Shown here piece after piece: positions 25,001 through 35,922 of a stretch of 64,000 nucleotides of DNA. Location: positions 134,255,546 through 134,319,545 of the forward strand of contig CM057338.1 of the NCBI GenBank assembly GCA_030015575.1. The letters run 5' to 3'. The notes beneath the pieces were generated by a model that saw nothing but the letters and a program-made list of their open reading frames with translations, searched no databases and was not told the origin of the DNA. The first letter of the stretch is position 1. Each line of letters opens with the position of its first letter. The position numbers and the translations under genes are program-made. The DNA comes from Agapanthus africanus. Taxonomy: Eukaryota > Streptophyta > Magnoliopsida > Asparagales > Amaryllidaceae.

Positions 25001-26963
25001 GTCAAAACTAGACATACAGGGGGTCAAGTTTACATGAAATAGGGCTGTGCACGCAAAACGAGGCAGTTCCACCCAGGTCTGGCCGCAATTTGCGGCCAGG
25101 GGGAATAAATCTGCGGCCGGGTATGGTGGTTTGGGCTAGGGTTTTGGGTAATGGTTTCTATCTACCTGCATATCTCACTGCCAAGTCAATTTTATTTTAG
25201 GAGGTCCGGGTTGATAGCAGTTTCCAGAAAGGCCACAAAGTCGACAAAAACTCTAATTTACACCGATTCTAAACTTTCAGGTGATATACTGGAATCTGGG
25301 TTAGATCTAGGGTAGACTGGTCTCAAACACACCTCATAAGGTTACCCTAACAATCAAAACCATCTCTTGGCCAAACCTCACTCGAATTCACTAAAACTAT
25401 CACTAGATCACAAATAAAACAGTAAACTTTCAGATATAAACCAGAACTAGGCAGGATACGAGTCGGGGTGTGAGATTATACCTCGGGGGGGTCCTAGAAT
25501 GAAGGAGAAGGGAAGATGAAGGAAGGAGGAGGGGTGGTTGCTGCTGAAGTTCCTACCTGAGGCTGATCTCCTGTCTGGTTGCAGTTGCTGATGCTGCATC
25601 TGCAGGTTTCTTTCTGCTGCTGCTAGCAATTCTCTTTCTCTTTTCTTCTTGAGTTGCTGTTTGCAGCAGCTGTGCAGGGGCTGAGGTTGTTTTATTGGTG
25701 GTGAAATGAAGTGCAGTAGTTGTGGTTGGTTTGGTGTTGAGGCTGAAGCTTTTGTTGCTGCAGGTTCAGCTGCTGCTGATGCAGTGGGGCTGAAACGTGT
25801 TAAGCTGATGCAGAATTGAGGTATGAAGTGTTGATATTGGGGCTGCACTTGCTGCTGTCTTGCTGATACAATGGCTGAAATGCCTGGTTTCAGCAGCTGA
25901 TAAAGCTGTAGGTGTAGGGGGGGCTGTTCTGGTGGCTGAAGTTGTTGTTTAAAGGGGCTGATGTGGTGCTGAAGTGAGGAAGTTGGGCTGATGTAGTGCT
26001 GAAATGAGGAAGTTGGGCTGATGTAGTGCTGAAATGGCTGTTTTAGCAGCTGATTTGTTGATTTTGGGGGCTGAAGTGTACTGATGTGAGTGAGTAGGTG
26101 TGGGCTAAGGTGCTAGGGGCTAGTGGCTGCAGCTATTGGGGCTGGGGTAGCTGTTGATGTGAGGGAATGGGAGCTGAAGTGGTGTATCAGTGGCTGAGGT
26201 TTAGGCTGATGTGCTGTTGCTGATGTAATTTTGGTGGCTGAATTTTAACAATTGAGGGCTGATGGTTGCATGTAGCTGTGTAGGGTGGCTGAGGCAAGAT
26301 TGGGGGGAGGCTGATGGTTTGTTTCAGCTGCTGTTGCAGCTTATGATGGTGTTAATTTAATGGTTTTTGAGTGTGAATTGTGAGAGAGAAAAGATATGAG
26401 GGATACAAAGAAAGGTTTTGAAGTGAAATGAGCTTAACTCCCCTCACCCTCACTCAACCTTAAAAGCTACAGGACACTTCCTTAATGGCACTCTCTCTCT
26501 CTCTCTCTCTCTCGCCACAAGTCAACTCCACCCTAATTAAACCAAACTACACCCTAAACAAAATTAACAACCCTTAAGTAACCCCACTAACCTAACCAAT
26601 TGGTTCAAGTCACCATGGTCACCAAGGCATGATTCAACCCTCGGCTTAACATGGGTCCAAAACATGAGACAAGTGTGCAAGTGTAGAAAATGTTATGTGC
26701 ACATTTTTGCACAAAAGCCAAAAATACAAATTAGCGATTTTTAATCGCGATTAACATTAAAATACCATATAATCCATCATAAAAAAAACTGTAAAATGGC
26801 ATATTTCCACAAAATAACCTATTTTAGAATTTCCATAATTTTCTCCGAAATTTTCACCATTTATCGGTATCTAATTATACCGACTATTAAAATATTCATT
26901 AAAAATTAATATTAAATTATGAAAATTCCTAAAAATAATATTTTATTTTTTTGAAATGTTACA
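22035..26963 (-). mobile_element. Solo LTR 3, reverse orientation, 4929 bp
   Basis: Read on the minus strand it starts TGTAACATTTC and ends TTTTCGGGTCGTGACA. The target-site copy CTACG stands at 22030-22034 and 26964-26968. No gag or pol is encoded. Near its minus-strand start are a CT/GA microsatellite (~26490) and a GC-poor leader rich in CAGC trinucleotides, giving a Gln/Pro/Ala-rich ORF at 25447-25848 and many AGCTGATG-like repeats at 25560-26340. It is much longer than the other LTRs here. The insertion lies just 3' (plus strand) of the antisense gene's first exon. Confidence 0.88.
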
Positions 26964-27104
26964 CTACGGCTCAGATCGATTCCCGCCAAAACGAAACGTC
27001 GCGCCTAGCGGCCGTCGAGGCTCCACGTGGTGGTCGACCATTGGGGACTGTTTCCTCAATATTTAACCTAATAAAATGGCAAAGCTCTGTTTGAATTAGA
27101 TGAT

Positions 27105-27530
27105 GCAGCGCCTCACGTGCTTTCCATGAGGGCGCCAGCGCCAGAGCCAATCTTATAGGATTAAATCCTATGGTGGCGCCGCACGTGCTCCTCATGCGGA
27201 CGCCAATGTACAAAGCATAAAAGAACCTATTAAATAAGAGTTAAAGTCTTAGACGGGGCCGCACGTGCTCCTCATGCTGGCGCCAATTTGCATAGCACAA
27301 AAGAACCTATTAAATAAGAGTTAAACTCTTAGATGACGCCGCACGTGCTCCTCATGCGGGCGCCAATGTGCAAAACACCAAAGAATCAATTAAATAAGAG
27401 TTAAACTCTTAAATGGTGCCGCACGTGCTCCTCACGCGGGCGCCAATGTGCAAAGTACAGGAATATCAATCTTTAGAATTAAAGTCTTAAATGGCGCCCA
27501 CGTGCATAACACGTGAGCGTCGGCGCCCAA
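27105..27530 (+). repeat. ~80-bp tandem repeats with CACGTG core
   Basis: Units near 27105, 27173, 27256, 27334, 27414 and 27492 share GCCGCACGTGCTCCTCATGC, GGCGCCAATGTGCAAA and TAAATAAGAGTTAAA blocks. Each has a CACGTG palindrome and a TAAGAGTTAAACTCTTA-type inverted repeat. Confidence 0.85.
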
Positions 27531-28724
27531 GTAGAATTAAATTCTACCCTCTGTTAAACAGAGCCGTCGAATCAAAGATCCAATGGGGACGATAAATCAT
27601 CAAAATACATAATTAAATTCAGTTGGGAGAAAACATTACCCAAATCTTTCTAAAATAAGAAAGATACTCTCGGTTGGATCAAAAATCCAATGGTAAAATA
27701 AAATTATATTTTGAAATATATATTCCCACAATCTTTCTAAACAAGAAAGATTGCTTCTGTAAAACAAAGATCCCTTGAATTAAAAATCCAATGGTGATTA
27801 AAAAATCACCATCTTACAGAATAAATTATGTATAGGGAAAATATTTCCCCAATCTCGTTAAAAACCAAAAATCATATTCTGTAAAAACAGATGTTCTTGG
27901 ATCAAAAATCCAATGGTGGATAAAATTCCCCAGATCGATTTTGAGACCAATTAAATCAATTGGAATCTCTCAATGAGAGATTTTCTCAAAACCAATTAAC
28001 AATTTGTCTTCACTGTATAAAGAACCCGAGACTTCAAGTCTCAGATAGCCAGAACAACATATAGAGGGAGACACACAGAGAGGAGGAAAAGAGGAGACCC
28101 CCATAAGCTTCTGTAATAATACAGAAGGCTTTCAAAACAACAGAGAATTTAATTCTCTCAAAGAAGAAGATTTCCCTCCTAAAAAATCCTAGGTAAAGAA
28201 AAAAGAAGAGATCAAAATATCTCATTTACTTAACATACCATATCTAAGGGTTTAATCCTTCTTAAAGAACTTAGTTCTTTCTCTGAATCTGAGATCCACA
28301 AGACAAGTCTTCCATAAGTTGAGAATTTAATTCATCTTGTTCTTGAGAATCAAAGATTCAGGGAAGAACAAAATTGAAAAAAAAGAAGATGGAGTTCATA
28401 ATACTCCAGGAACTTGGTTCCTTCAAATTAAGAACTTAGTTCTTTAAAGAACCCGATCCAAGATCCTCAAAATAGTGATCTTGGTGATCTTTAATGGTCA
28501 AAACACCATTAAAAGAGGTTTAATCTCTCTGAAAATATGAACATGGAAAACATGAAGTTCATAATACTCAAGGAACTTAGTTTGTTCAAATCAAAAACTT
28601 AGTTATTAAAGAACATGATCCCAGATCCTCAAAATAATGATCTTGGTGATCGTTAATGGTTAAAATACCATTAACAAAGATTTAAGTTCTCTAAAAATAT
28701 CAACAGAGATTAAATCTCAAAAAA

Positions 28725-28925
28725 CATAGTGCCTTACGTGAAACACACGTGAGCGCCAGAGAAAATTAGTGTTTAGCACTATTGCAGCGTCTCACGTGAA
28801 AAGCACGTCAGCGCTCAAGGCTAAAAACCCAGCGCCTCATGTGAAAAGCACGTGAGCGCTAGAACAGATTAGTGCTTAGCACTATGTCAGTGTCTCACGT
28901 AAAACACACGTGAGCGCTGTATATC
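28725..28925 (+). repeat. Cluster of G-box hairpins
   Basis: Four related units contain CTCACGTGAAAAGCACGTGAG or close variants, flanked by AGCGC and followed in three cases by TTAGTGCTTAGCACTA-type inverted repeats. CACGTG is the core recognised by plant bZIP and bHLH factors. This lies downstream of the TATA element in the LTR-like block. Confidence 0.75.
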
Positions 28926-29429
28926 TTAGTGCTTAGCACTGCTAGATAGTATAGAAACCCAATTTCAGCCCAAATTGGCTAAGCTTATATTCATGATATC
29001 CAAACTGATCTTAGTCTCAAACATGATTAATGATCTCTCATTGATGATATCCAAAATGATATTCATCACATATCTCCTAAGATAATCTTAGTCTCAAATA
29101 AGGCCAATGATTCCTAAATGATCCACCATGATTTTTTTCCTCAAATACGGGATTTGGTTCAAGGGTACATCTCTCCATACCTCTGATATATGTCGTTGTA
29201 ATACCTCAACGTTTTCAGAGAGGTGGTAGATCCCAACAACCAACAACTCTTTTCTCGTCCCAACTTGATATAAAACTTCATCAACACTGGGAATGATATA
29301 TCCCTCGTTGATGCACTTCCAAATTGACGTGCACACCTCAAATCGGATTGCACTCCAAATTGGGTGTATTCAATATCACTATTGTTCACTTCGTCACATA
29401 AAAAATACAAGTACGCGCAAGATGGATAA

Positions 29430-29590
29430 AGGACCGAAATGTCCCTAAACTAACAGTCGCCTCAAAAACGACGATAATGAACCGAAATATCCTTAAACTA
29501 ACATTCGTCCCCAAAACGGGACCGAAATGTCCTTAAACTAATATTTGCCCAAAACACGGCGGTAATGGACCGCGATGTCCTTAAACTAAA
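29430..29590 (+). repeat. Short interspersed tandem motif
   Basis: GACCGAAATGTCC(T/C)TAAACTAA-like motifs occur four times in about 160 bp with variable spacers rich in ACG. Part of the LTR-like block; role unknown. Confidence 0.7.
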
Positions 29591-30417
29591 ATAACTGAGC
29601 CCCAAATGCTCATATATTTAAGTCGATCTTAATTTCAAACTAGATTAATGGTCCTTAAATAAACCAAACCCAAATCTAAAATATATGGATTTGGACTGAT
29701 CCGCGTCCTACGGGAGACGACATAAACTAGTCTCCGTATACAATTCACGGGTAACCAAAAAAAACAAAAACACACGACACGAAGTGAACTTCCGGAGCGG
29801 GAGAAAGTGGTTATCGCAATGCGGTAACGTAATTAACTGCAGGGGCTTACACCTGCAGGGAAGAGCGTCCCCACAATAAAAAACCCTTCATAAAATGAGG
29901 GGGAATCTGATAAAATCTGCTACGTCCGCATCCGTCCAAACATCCGATATATGGTTCCATAAATCAACTTGGTATTTTCCGAGAGGTGGACAGATAAATC
30001 CAAATAGTATCTGCCCCCAAATTCAGGCCAGACGATCTACCCCAGTTCGTCTCTGTTTCCGGCGGTGAACATGGATGTCGCTTCGTTGCAGGAGTCAAAG
30101 ACAGCCTATCACGTCCGCCAACCGACGTCGGACACGTGGCCCGTAGCCCAACTGACGATCGAGTGAAACGACGCCCTCTCTTTAAAGCGCAATCATTTCA
30201 CCGATCCGCTGACGTCATCAGGGATACGCGCGCAAACTTAGGAGCGTGGTGAGACGCCACGTGGACTCAAAGATCGAAACGACGCAACCGCCAAACGCCA
30301 TGTCGTTCCCGGACAATCCACCACAAAGAATTCTCGGCACCAAGCTGAACAGAAAAAACCTAACGGGCCACTCTCGACCCGACCCATAAATAGGTCGAAA
30401 CGAGAGTGGGGGGCTAA

Positions 30418-31268
30418 TGATGAAACTCACAAGTAGGAATTCCTCGGATTACGACACGTGACGGATGACGTGTCCCAGGGGATACGGAGGTGGAATAAAA
30501 AAGATGCATTGGTGACGTTCCTCGGGACTTCGTCTCCGAGGATGCATCCGATCTTCCGGAGACCTCCCTGGGTACCTTCCATACTCACCTAGCAAACAGC
30601 TATCAGCTCACCGTCGAGTAATTCTACAACCGAGCTTTCTCGGCCTCTCTGCTCATCTCCGGGCTGTTGCAAGGCCTGAGCTTCCTCGGCCTCCCGGCTC
30701 GCCTCCGAGCCATCTGACAGGCCTGAGCTTTCTCGACCTCCCGGCTCGTCTCCGAGTCTCCTGACAGGCCGAGCTTTCTTGGCTTCTCCAATCAACCGAG
30801 TGCGCAGAGCCCAAGCGCCCCTGCAACGGCTCCGCATATCTCGCCAAGGCGAGATATCCGCTACCCCACATTCTGCGTCTCACGCTGGCGTGTCCCCCCA
30901 TTAATGGGCGTATCCCGCCATTAATGCGGGAATAACGCAGGGGCGTAACTGACGGCGAGGATCTCGCACCGGCTCGCTCTACACGACCACTATATAAACC
31001 CCTCTTTCAGACGACTCAGGTAACAAGAACTCATTTTAATAGGCAGCTACCTTGCTTTTATTCTCCGGTACTAACTTGATCGTCGGAGGGTCCTACGGTG
31101 GTTTCCCATCCCGAGACTTCCCTTGCAAGTAGCTCGGCCTCAGTAACTTCCAACAACCCATTCAGATCCACACGCTCAACAACTCCCAAACCAAATCTCA
31201 GCCGCTAAAAACCGCTCGCTACCTGATCGACGGAGGACAACATCTGAGGAAGATCACAACCTCCATCA
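30418..31268 (+). repeat. 3' LTR of Tat copy B
   Basis: It begins TGATGAAACTC immediately after GAGAGTGGGGGGCTAA and ends CCTCCATCA. It aligns throughout with 9304-10167. The TATA element is near 30990. A second, short copy of the LTR's last ~45 bp (GATCGACGGAGGACAAC to CCATCA) lies at 31321-31365. Confidence 0.85.
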
Positions 31269-31365
31269 GTATTTAAAGTGTAACTCGCTGCTCCGAGTTA
31301 AATTTTGGTTAATACAGTAAGATCGACGGAGGACAACGATCAGGGAGATTTCAACATCCATCAAA

Positions 31366-32020
31366 TTGAAATTCAATATACCTATTTGCAAGACACACAG
31401 GAAGCAAGGAATATTCTCATAACTAAAATAAAAATAAAAACTCAAAAAAAATTACTGAATAACTACTCAAATCATCTCAAATTCTTAAGAATTACTACAA
31501 CAAACCTTCAATAAATTTTAGTGATGAATAGAAATAAACCTTTGCTATTATTTTACCCGTTAACAAATTCTCGAAACGAACTCCTCCGTGCCCGATGATC
31601 GACCTAACTATTTAAGCTAGAACATATATTGAAGCTCAAACGAATAATAAATAATTACGTCATACATGTTATAGCTTGATCCGCTTACTCCATGCTTGCA
31701 TAGACACGAGTAGTCGAGTCGCTCATATACAATGGTTGGTATTACTAATAAAAAAAGGGATAATAATTCTACTTAAATGTAAATCTAAGCTTCAAAATGG
31801 AGACTTCTTAATAGCAAAAGAAAAATACTTCACCTGCAGTATTGTAATATCTACCAAAATCTTTCCAAGAGACGAATATCACGGGCCCACATGTTTGGCT
31901 CTACTATCTGGATACATGCCCCATCATTTTGTATCTTGTGTGTATTTGGATAGGTTTTCAAACCGCTAGTTAAAGGGTAACTGGCTGCTCCGATTTAAAT
32001 TTTGGTTAATGCATGAAATT
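31366..32020 (+). repeat. Right copy of ~0.65-kb direct repeat
   Basis: It matches 8705-9303 followed by 31269-31315, so it represents the locus without the Tat insertion. It is preceded by the ~45-bp sequence resembling the Tat LTR end. The ORF at 31676-31969 is the counterpart of the one at 9018-9398; neither shows a known domain. Confidence 0.8.
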
Positions 32021-33018
32021 AGACAGAGCTAAATTTTAGTTATGCATCAAATCATGCATCTGATCACGAATGTCGAAGCACGTGTGCGGGCCCACTTCGC
32101 TCTGACAGCTGGAGCGCCGCAGTCGCGATGTCCCACTAACAGCACAAAGTCGTACAAGTGCCAACGGCTTCGGAGAAATTACGCAGCTGCCACTGTCGGC
32201 AGTCGCATTAAAATCGCTGCTGCGGGATCCCGCAGTGGCAATCTCGTAGATTCCCTAATCCCTACGAGCAGATGGAAAAGTCCAACTATAAACGGACGAT
32301 TAGAGTATTGTTTATAGTTAATATCATGTCGCTATGTTGTAAATGTGTACAACAAATAATAAATCTTAATCACTCAGCACGTGCAACCTTTATTAATAAA
32401 TCTCCAATTATGATATAAAAATGTTATTTAAAAACGTAACAATAATTTTTGTAATATTCTAAAATTTGTAAACAAGCAACTAATCCGATAAGAAATTTTT
32501 CTCAGTAATGTCTAGGTCTATGCATAAGATAATGGATTCGAGATCCGGAGTTGGTATGTAATATTACGCTAACCTAATTGAATCATAACTTCAAAAATTC
32601 TCTGTGAATATGTATATTTCGGATGCGAAGGGGCCCAACTCAACTATCCAACCCGCAAACCCTCATACACTCCAAAACTTTGAGGAATGGGAAAATATTA
32701 GCTGCACAAAACTCCCTTATAGTCTATTCGGCATAGATGTACATTCGGAATTTTCAAATCCATGCTATATAATAAATAGAAGTAATCCTTGTGCTGTTTA
32801 AAGCAAAATTTAATCTTTTTAGGGGGTGCAAGTCCAACAGGGGACAATCAACGGAGGTTTTGTGCTATTAACCCACCTAATATTCCATGACAATGCTTAT
32901 TGCCATTTTTTAATGAGAATAACCAAGGAAAGAGTACCGGGAGGCTTTTTTCGTTGAGTTGCGTCAAAAACCTATATCTTTCACGATTTCTTTTTACGAT
33001 CGGCGCCGATCTTTTCTT
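32021..33018. other. Intergenic, no supported gene
   Basis: AT-rich apart from a GC-rich patch at ~32090-32290. That patch has short self-complementary parts such as GCTGCGGGATCCCGCAG and a TCGTAG...CTACGAG pair. No ORF has a recognisable domain. Confidence 0.5.
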
Positions 33019-33195
33019 TATCATGTAAGATGTAGATATATCAAATCTCATGTGATTCCACTACTTTTTCGATGTTTAATTAGCAATGTAAAAAGTTTTA
33101 TTGTTGGTAAACTGTTAATTTTACATCCGCTAAATCAACAGTGAAAAAGTGATGTAATCACATGAAATTTTGTTTATCCATATCTTACATGATAT
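33019..33195. mobile_element. Small inverted-repeat (MITE-like) element upstream of BAG gene
   Basis: The left arm (TATCATGTAAGATGTAGATA...) and the complement of the right arm (TATCATGTAAGATATGGATA...) match over about 55 bp, including TTTCATGTGATT-type and ACTTTTTC blocks. It is about 177 bp and has no coding capacity. TA flanks are compatible with a TA-target element. Confidence 0.7.
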
Positions 33196-33448
33196 AGATA
33201 ATAATAATGAATGCTGTTCGTCGAAAAAAATCATGGAGTGTGTATTTTTTTGACATCATAGGAGTAAATTCCCTCCTATGCCATCTTTCCTTAATTATCC
33301 TTTTTTTTAAATTTACAAATACATAAATATCCAAAGAGAATGATGGAGAAAAGAGGCCCTGGGAGGGGATTTCCTGCAGGAAAAAGTCTATCCTCGACCA
33401 TTTGTTTCGACGATTGGCATCAACCCTCCTCATCTTCATCGGCTAAGA

Positions 33449-33609
33449 TGTAACGACTCCAAATTTCATATGGTTCTAACATTTTAGAGAATGCAAAATT
33501 AACGGTTTTTCGATAATAGAACATATTTAGAATTTTCACATCACTAGATCAATAATGAAAATGTATTAGAATCACATGAAATTTGGTGTATCTAGATCTT
33601 TAGATGATA
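33449..33609. mobile_element. Second, diverged inverted-repeat element just upstream of BAG gene
   Basis: Arms share CCAAATTTCAT(A/G)TGGTTCTAA-type and ATC...AAGATGTA-type blocks in opposite orientation and resemble the element at 33019-33195, so the two may be one family. The arms are less well conserved. It ends about 310 bp before the BAG start codon. Confidence 0.5.
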
Positions 33610-33832
33610 AGGATCAACACGGAAGGGACCATGGTCGAAAAATTCAATGGAAAGTGTGCTATTGTCGGGGCCTTTGTCCTCGGTTGTTCTTATATCCAAA
33701 ACTCTCTCTTCGTCGTCGTGTCCGCGTTGTTCCTCGCATATTCTTTATTACTTCCTTCATTCTCTTCTCCTTCTCTCTGCTCTCAGATTTTCCCCCTTCT
33801 TTTTCCTTTTTGCCCTAAAAATGGCATCTTTT

Positions 33833-33921
33833 TCCTCCTCTCTCACTCCGATCCCAAAGATCTGACCCTCTCTCTTTCTCTCTCCTCTCCAATTCTCATC
33901 GCTCTTGATCGAAGCACGAAG
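33833..33921 (+). promoter_or_regulatory. CT-rich 5' leader of BAG gene
   Basis: Repeated TCTCTCTTTCTCTCTCCTC-type tracts lie directly before the start codon. Such pyrimidine tracts are usual in plant 5' leaders and core promoters. No clear TATA box was found. Confidence 0.5.
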
Positions 33922-35046
33922 ATGATGCGAATGAGCCCCAGACCTCCAGTGAAAGAACCGGCGGCGGCGGCGAAGGACGACGGAGATTGGGAGGTGCGGC
34001 CCTGCGGGATGCTGGTCCAGAAGCGCGAGCCCGAATCCGCCTCCGCGCCCGCTCCCTCGATTCGGGTTCGGGTCAAGCACGGACCCGTTACACACGAGAT
34101 CTACGTCAGCTCTCAGGCCACCTTCGGTGAGTTCACTTTCAACCATCAAAGATGCAATCTTTGTTTTTGGCTTATTGGGTTTCGGGTTTGGAGCAGGGGA
34201 GCTGAAGAAGCTGTTAGCGGGTCCAACGGGGCTGCACCCGTTAGATCAGATGATACTGTTCAAGGACAAAGAGCGGGAGTCGACGGCGTATTTGGACACC
34301 ACTGGGGTCAAAGATCGGTCAAAATTGGTGGTGGTCGAGGACCTCAAGGCGCAAGCCAAGCGATGCCTGGAGATGCGAAGAGCTGCGAAATTGGAGCAGG
34401 CTTCGAAATCTATTGCAAAAATCAGCGTCGACGTTGATAAGCTCGCTTCAAAGGTACCCAATTTGAAACTATTCGATTGATTTGCTCCACAGTTTATCGA
34501 CTGTTGGTTATAAATTTGATTTTTTTTCTCCCTAGGTTTCTGCGCTGGAATCGATTGTATCAAAGGGGAAGAGAGTAGCAGAGAGCGATGTGTTGAACTT
34601 GATCGAGCTGCTGATGAATCAGCTCTTGAAGTTGGATGCAGTGGTTGCAGATGGAGATGTAAAGCTTCAGAGACGAATGCAGGTAAAAATATGAAGAAAA
34701 CCCAGTTGGATTTTGATGCAAAGATTGAATCTTTATCGATAATTCGGAGGCTAATCGAATTGGGTTGGTTTCAATCTTGTGTTCTAAGGCGAGGAGAGTT
34801 CAGAAATATGTAGAGACTTTGGACATGATCAAGGTCAAGAACTCAATGAGCAATGGCCATAGCAGTAATAATAATAACGTGCATCAAATTGAGAAGAAGC
34901 AGCAGCTGCAGCAGCAAGCTCAGCCGGCGTCTTCGGCGACGGCGACAAATTGGGAGACCTTTGACCCTATATTTACTCCGGCGACCGCCACGTCAGCAAC
35001 AAGCTCAAGCAATCCAGCACCAAGGTTTGATTGGGAGCAGTTTTGA
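33922..35046 (+). CDS. BAG family molecular chaperone regulator (four exons, 288 aa)
   Basis: BAG proteins bind Hsp70/Hsc70 ATPase domains and act as nucleotide-exchange co-chaperones. Exons are 33922-34126, 34197-34453, 34536-34682 and 34789-35046; introns of 70, 82 and 106 bp all have GT..AG ends and keep the frame. Residues 24-35 carry EVRPCGMLVQKR (usually EVRPGGMLVQKR in plant BAG1-4 types). A ubiquitin-like domain lies at about 46-118 (FGELKKLL, KDKERES, GVKDRSKL). The BAG domain at about 136-218 contains ASKSIAKIS, LMNQLLKLDA and RRVQKYVE. The tail is Gln-rich and ends with NWETFDP and RFDWEQF. The start was chosen because it follows a CT-rich leader and the MMRM beginning suits the family; an upstream in-frame ATG at 33604 would translate that leader. 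No stop or frameshift is seen. The exact BAG number cannot be assigned. Confidence 0.93.
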
Positions 35047-35922
35047 TTGGAAAACTAAAGATTTGCTATCGATTTGGGAATCTTGAGCTGGCTAACAGGC
35101 TAGCCTGGCATCTGGTGGGTAGGTGTTTCCAATGATTGGGTTACTTTTTCTTTTTCTTTTCTATATAAAATTTAAATGAGATGCTATTCTTTTACATGAA
35201 CATATATGTATATATGTTAGACATTTTGGAAGGTTAAAAAGGGGATGTGTTTATTATTGTTGTTGTTACTACTCTCCTTTAATAATAATAATAATAATAA
35301 TAATCTACTCCTAGATTCATAAAATGAGCAATAAATGGGTATTATGATTGATGTTGGTGGAGGTGCTTACATTATGTTTCCTTATTTAAAAACTAATCCA
35401 TCCGATTGTGTTTCTAGTTGAGGGATAGAAAATTTGGTGGCAAGTCATCAATGTGATGATGTCTGTGATGTTTTTGTAGTAGCATAGTATTTTTCAGATA
35501 ACCTCAATTTCGAAAGTGCCAAGGTTGATTTTTATAAGGTTGAGGATATATTGGGGCATTGTTTTAGAGTAAGCATCAATTTAAGTATGGTTTTTATTGG
35601 CTGGAGTGGAGTTGGTGGAGAGAGCTACATTGCTTCATTGGTTCCTTCAGCCATGTGAGTCTGTGGAAATTATTTAAAGAAGAAGATTGGTGAATAGGTG
35701 GGGAACTGTGGAGGCGAGGGACCAATGATTTGGGTTGCCATAAATAATTATTTACCCCTTTGGGTGCTATTCATTCATGGTAGAATGGTAGAATGGTTTT
35801 CATTCTCGAAAAGATCGTATTGAAGATAACCTGTATGGAGTTCCAATCGATGCTATTAAAACTATCATGTAATAATAAGTCATGGAGTTAAGATGATATA
35901 GGTACATGCATATGATCTTTTA
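35047..35922 (+). other. 3' flank of BAG gene, includes AAT microsatellite
   Basis: TATATAAAATTTAAAT near 35162 could serve the poly(A) signal. (AAT)n lies at 35278-35304. No second gene is supported in this stretch. Confidence 0.5.

Larger units (their letters stand above)
27042..29875 (+). mobile_element. LTR-like insertion of unclear lineage inside Tat copy B
   Basis: Tat homology with copy A stops near GACCATTGG at 27041 and resumes near 30110. The inserted block starts TGGGGACTG and has a plausible end GCGTCCCCACA at 29875, giving short inverted TGGGGA/TCCCCA ends. A TATA element (GTATAAAGAACC) lies near 28015, followed by a GA-rich probable transcript start. No gag or pol was found. 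A matching target-site copy was not found at this end point, so the right border is uncertain; 29876-30060 may also belong to it. Confidence 0.5.
9304..31268 (+). mobile_element. Tat-like LTR retrotransposon, copy B, host of nested insertions
   Basis: 5' LTR 9304-10167, primer site 10170, broken gag 10236-11923, tandem arrays 12060-13545, antisense gene 13822-21868, 3' untranslated part resuming near 26964-27041 and ~30110-30417, polypurine tract GAGAGTGGGGGGC, and 3' LTR 30418-31268. No protease, RT, RNase H or integrase is present, so it was probably a non-autonomous (LARD-like) member. Without the insertions it would be about 8 kb. The LTRs differ at roughly a dozen sites in the first ~105 bp counted by eye, so the insertion is old. 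Target-site copies are no longer clear: GTG before the 5' LTR versus GTA after the 3' LTR. Confidence 0.8.

Noticed and set aside
25447-25848. 133-codon Gln/Pro/Ala-rich minus-strand ORF
   Set aside because: Part of the CAGC-rich leader of solo LTR 3, without a conserved domain.
33604-33921. Upstream in-frame extension of the BAG protein
   Set aside because: It would translate a CT-rich leader and an inverted-repeat element, and the family normally begins near the MMRM start.
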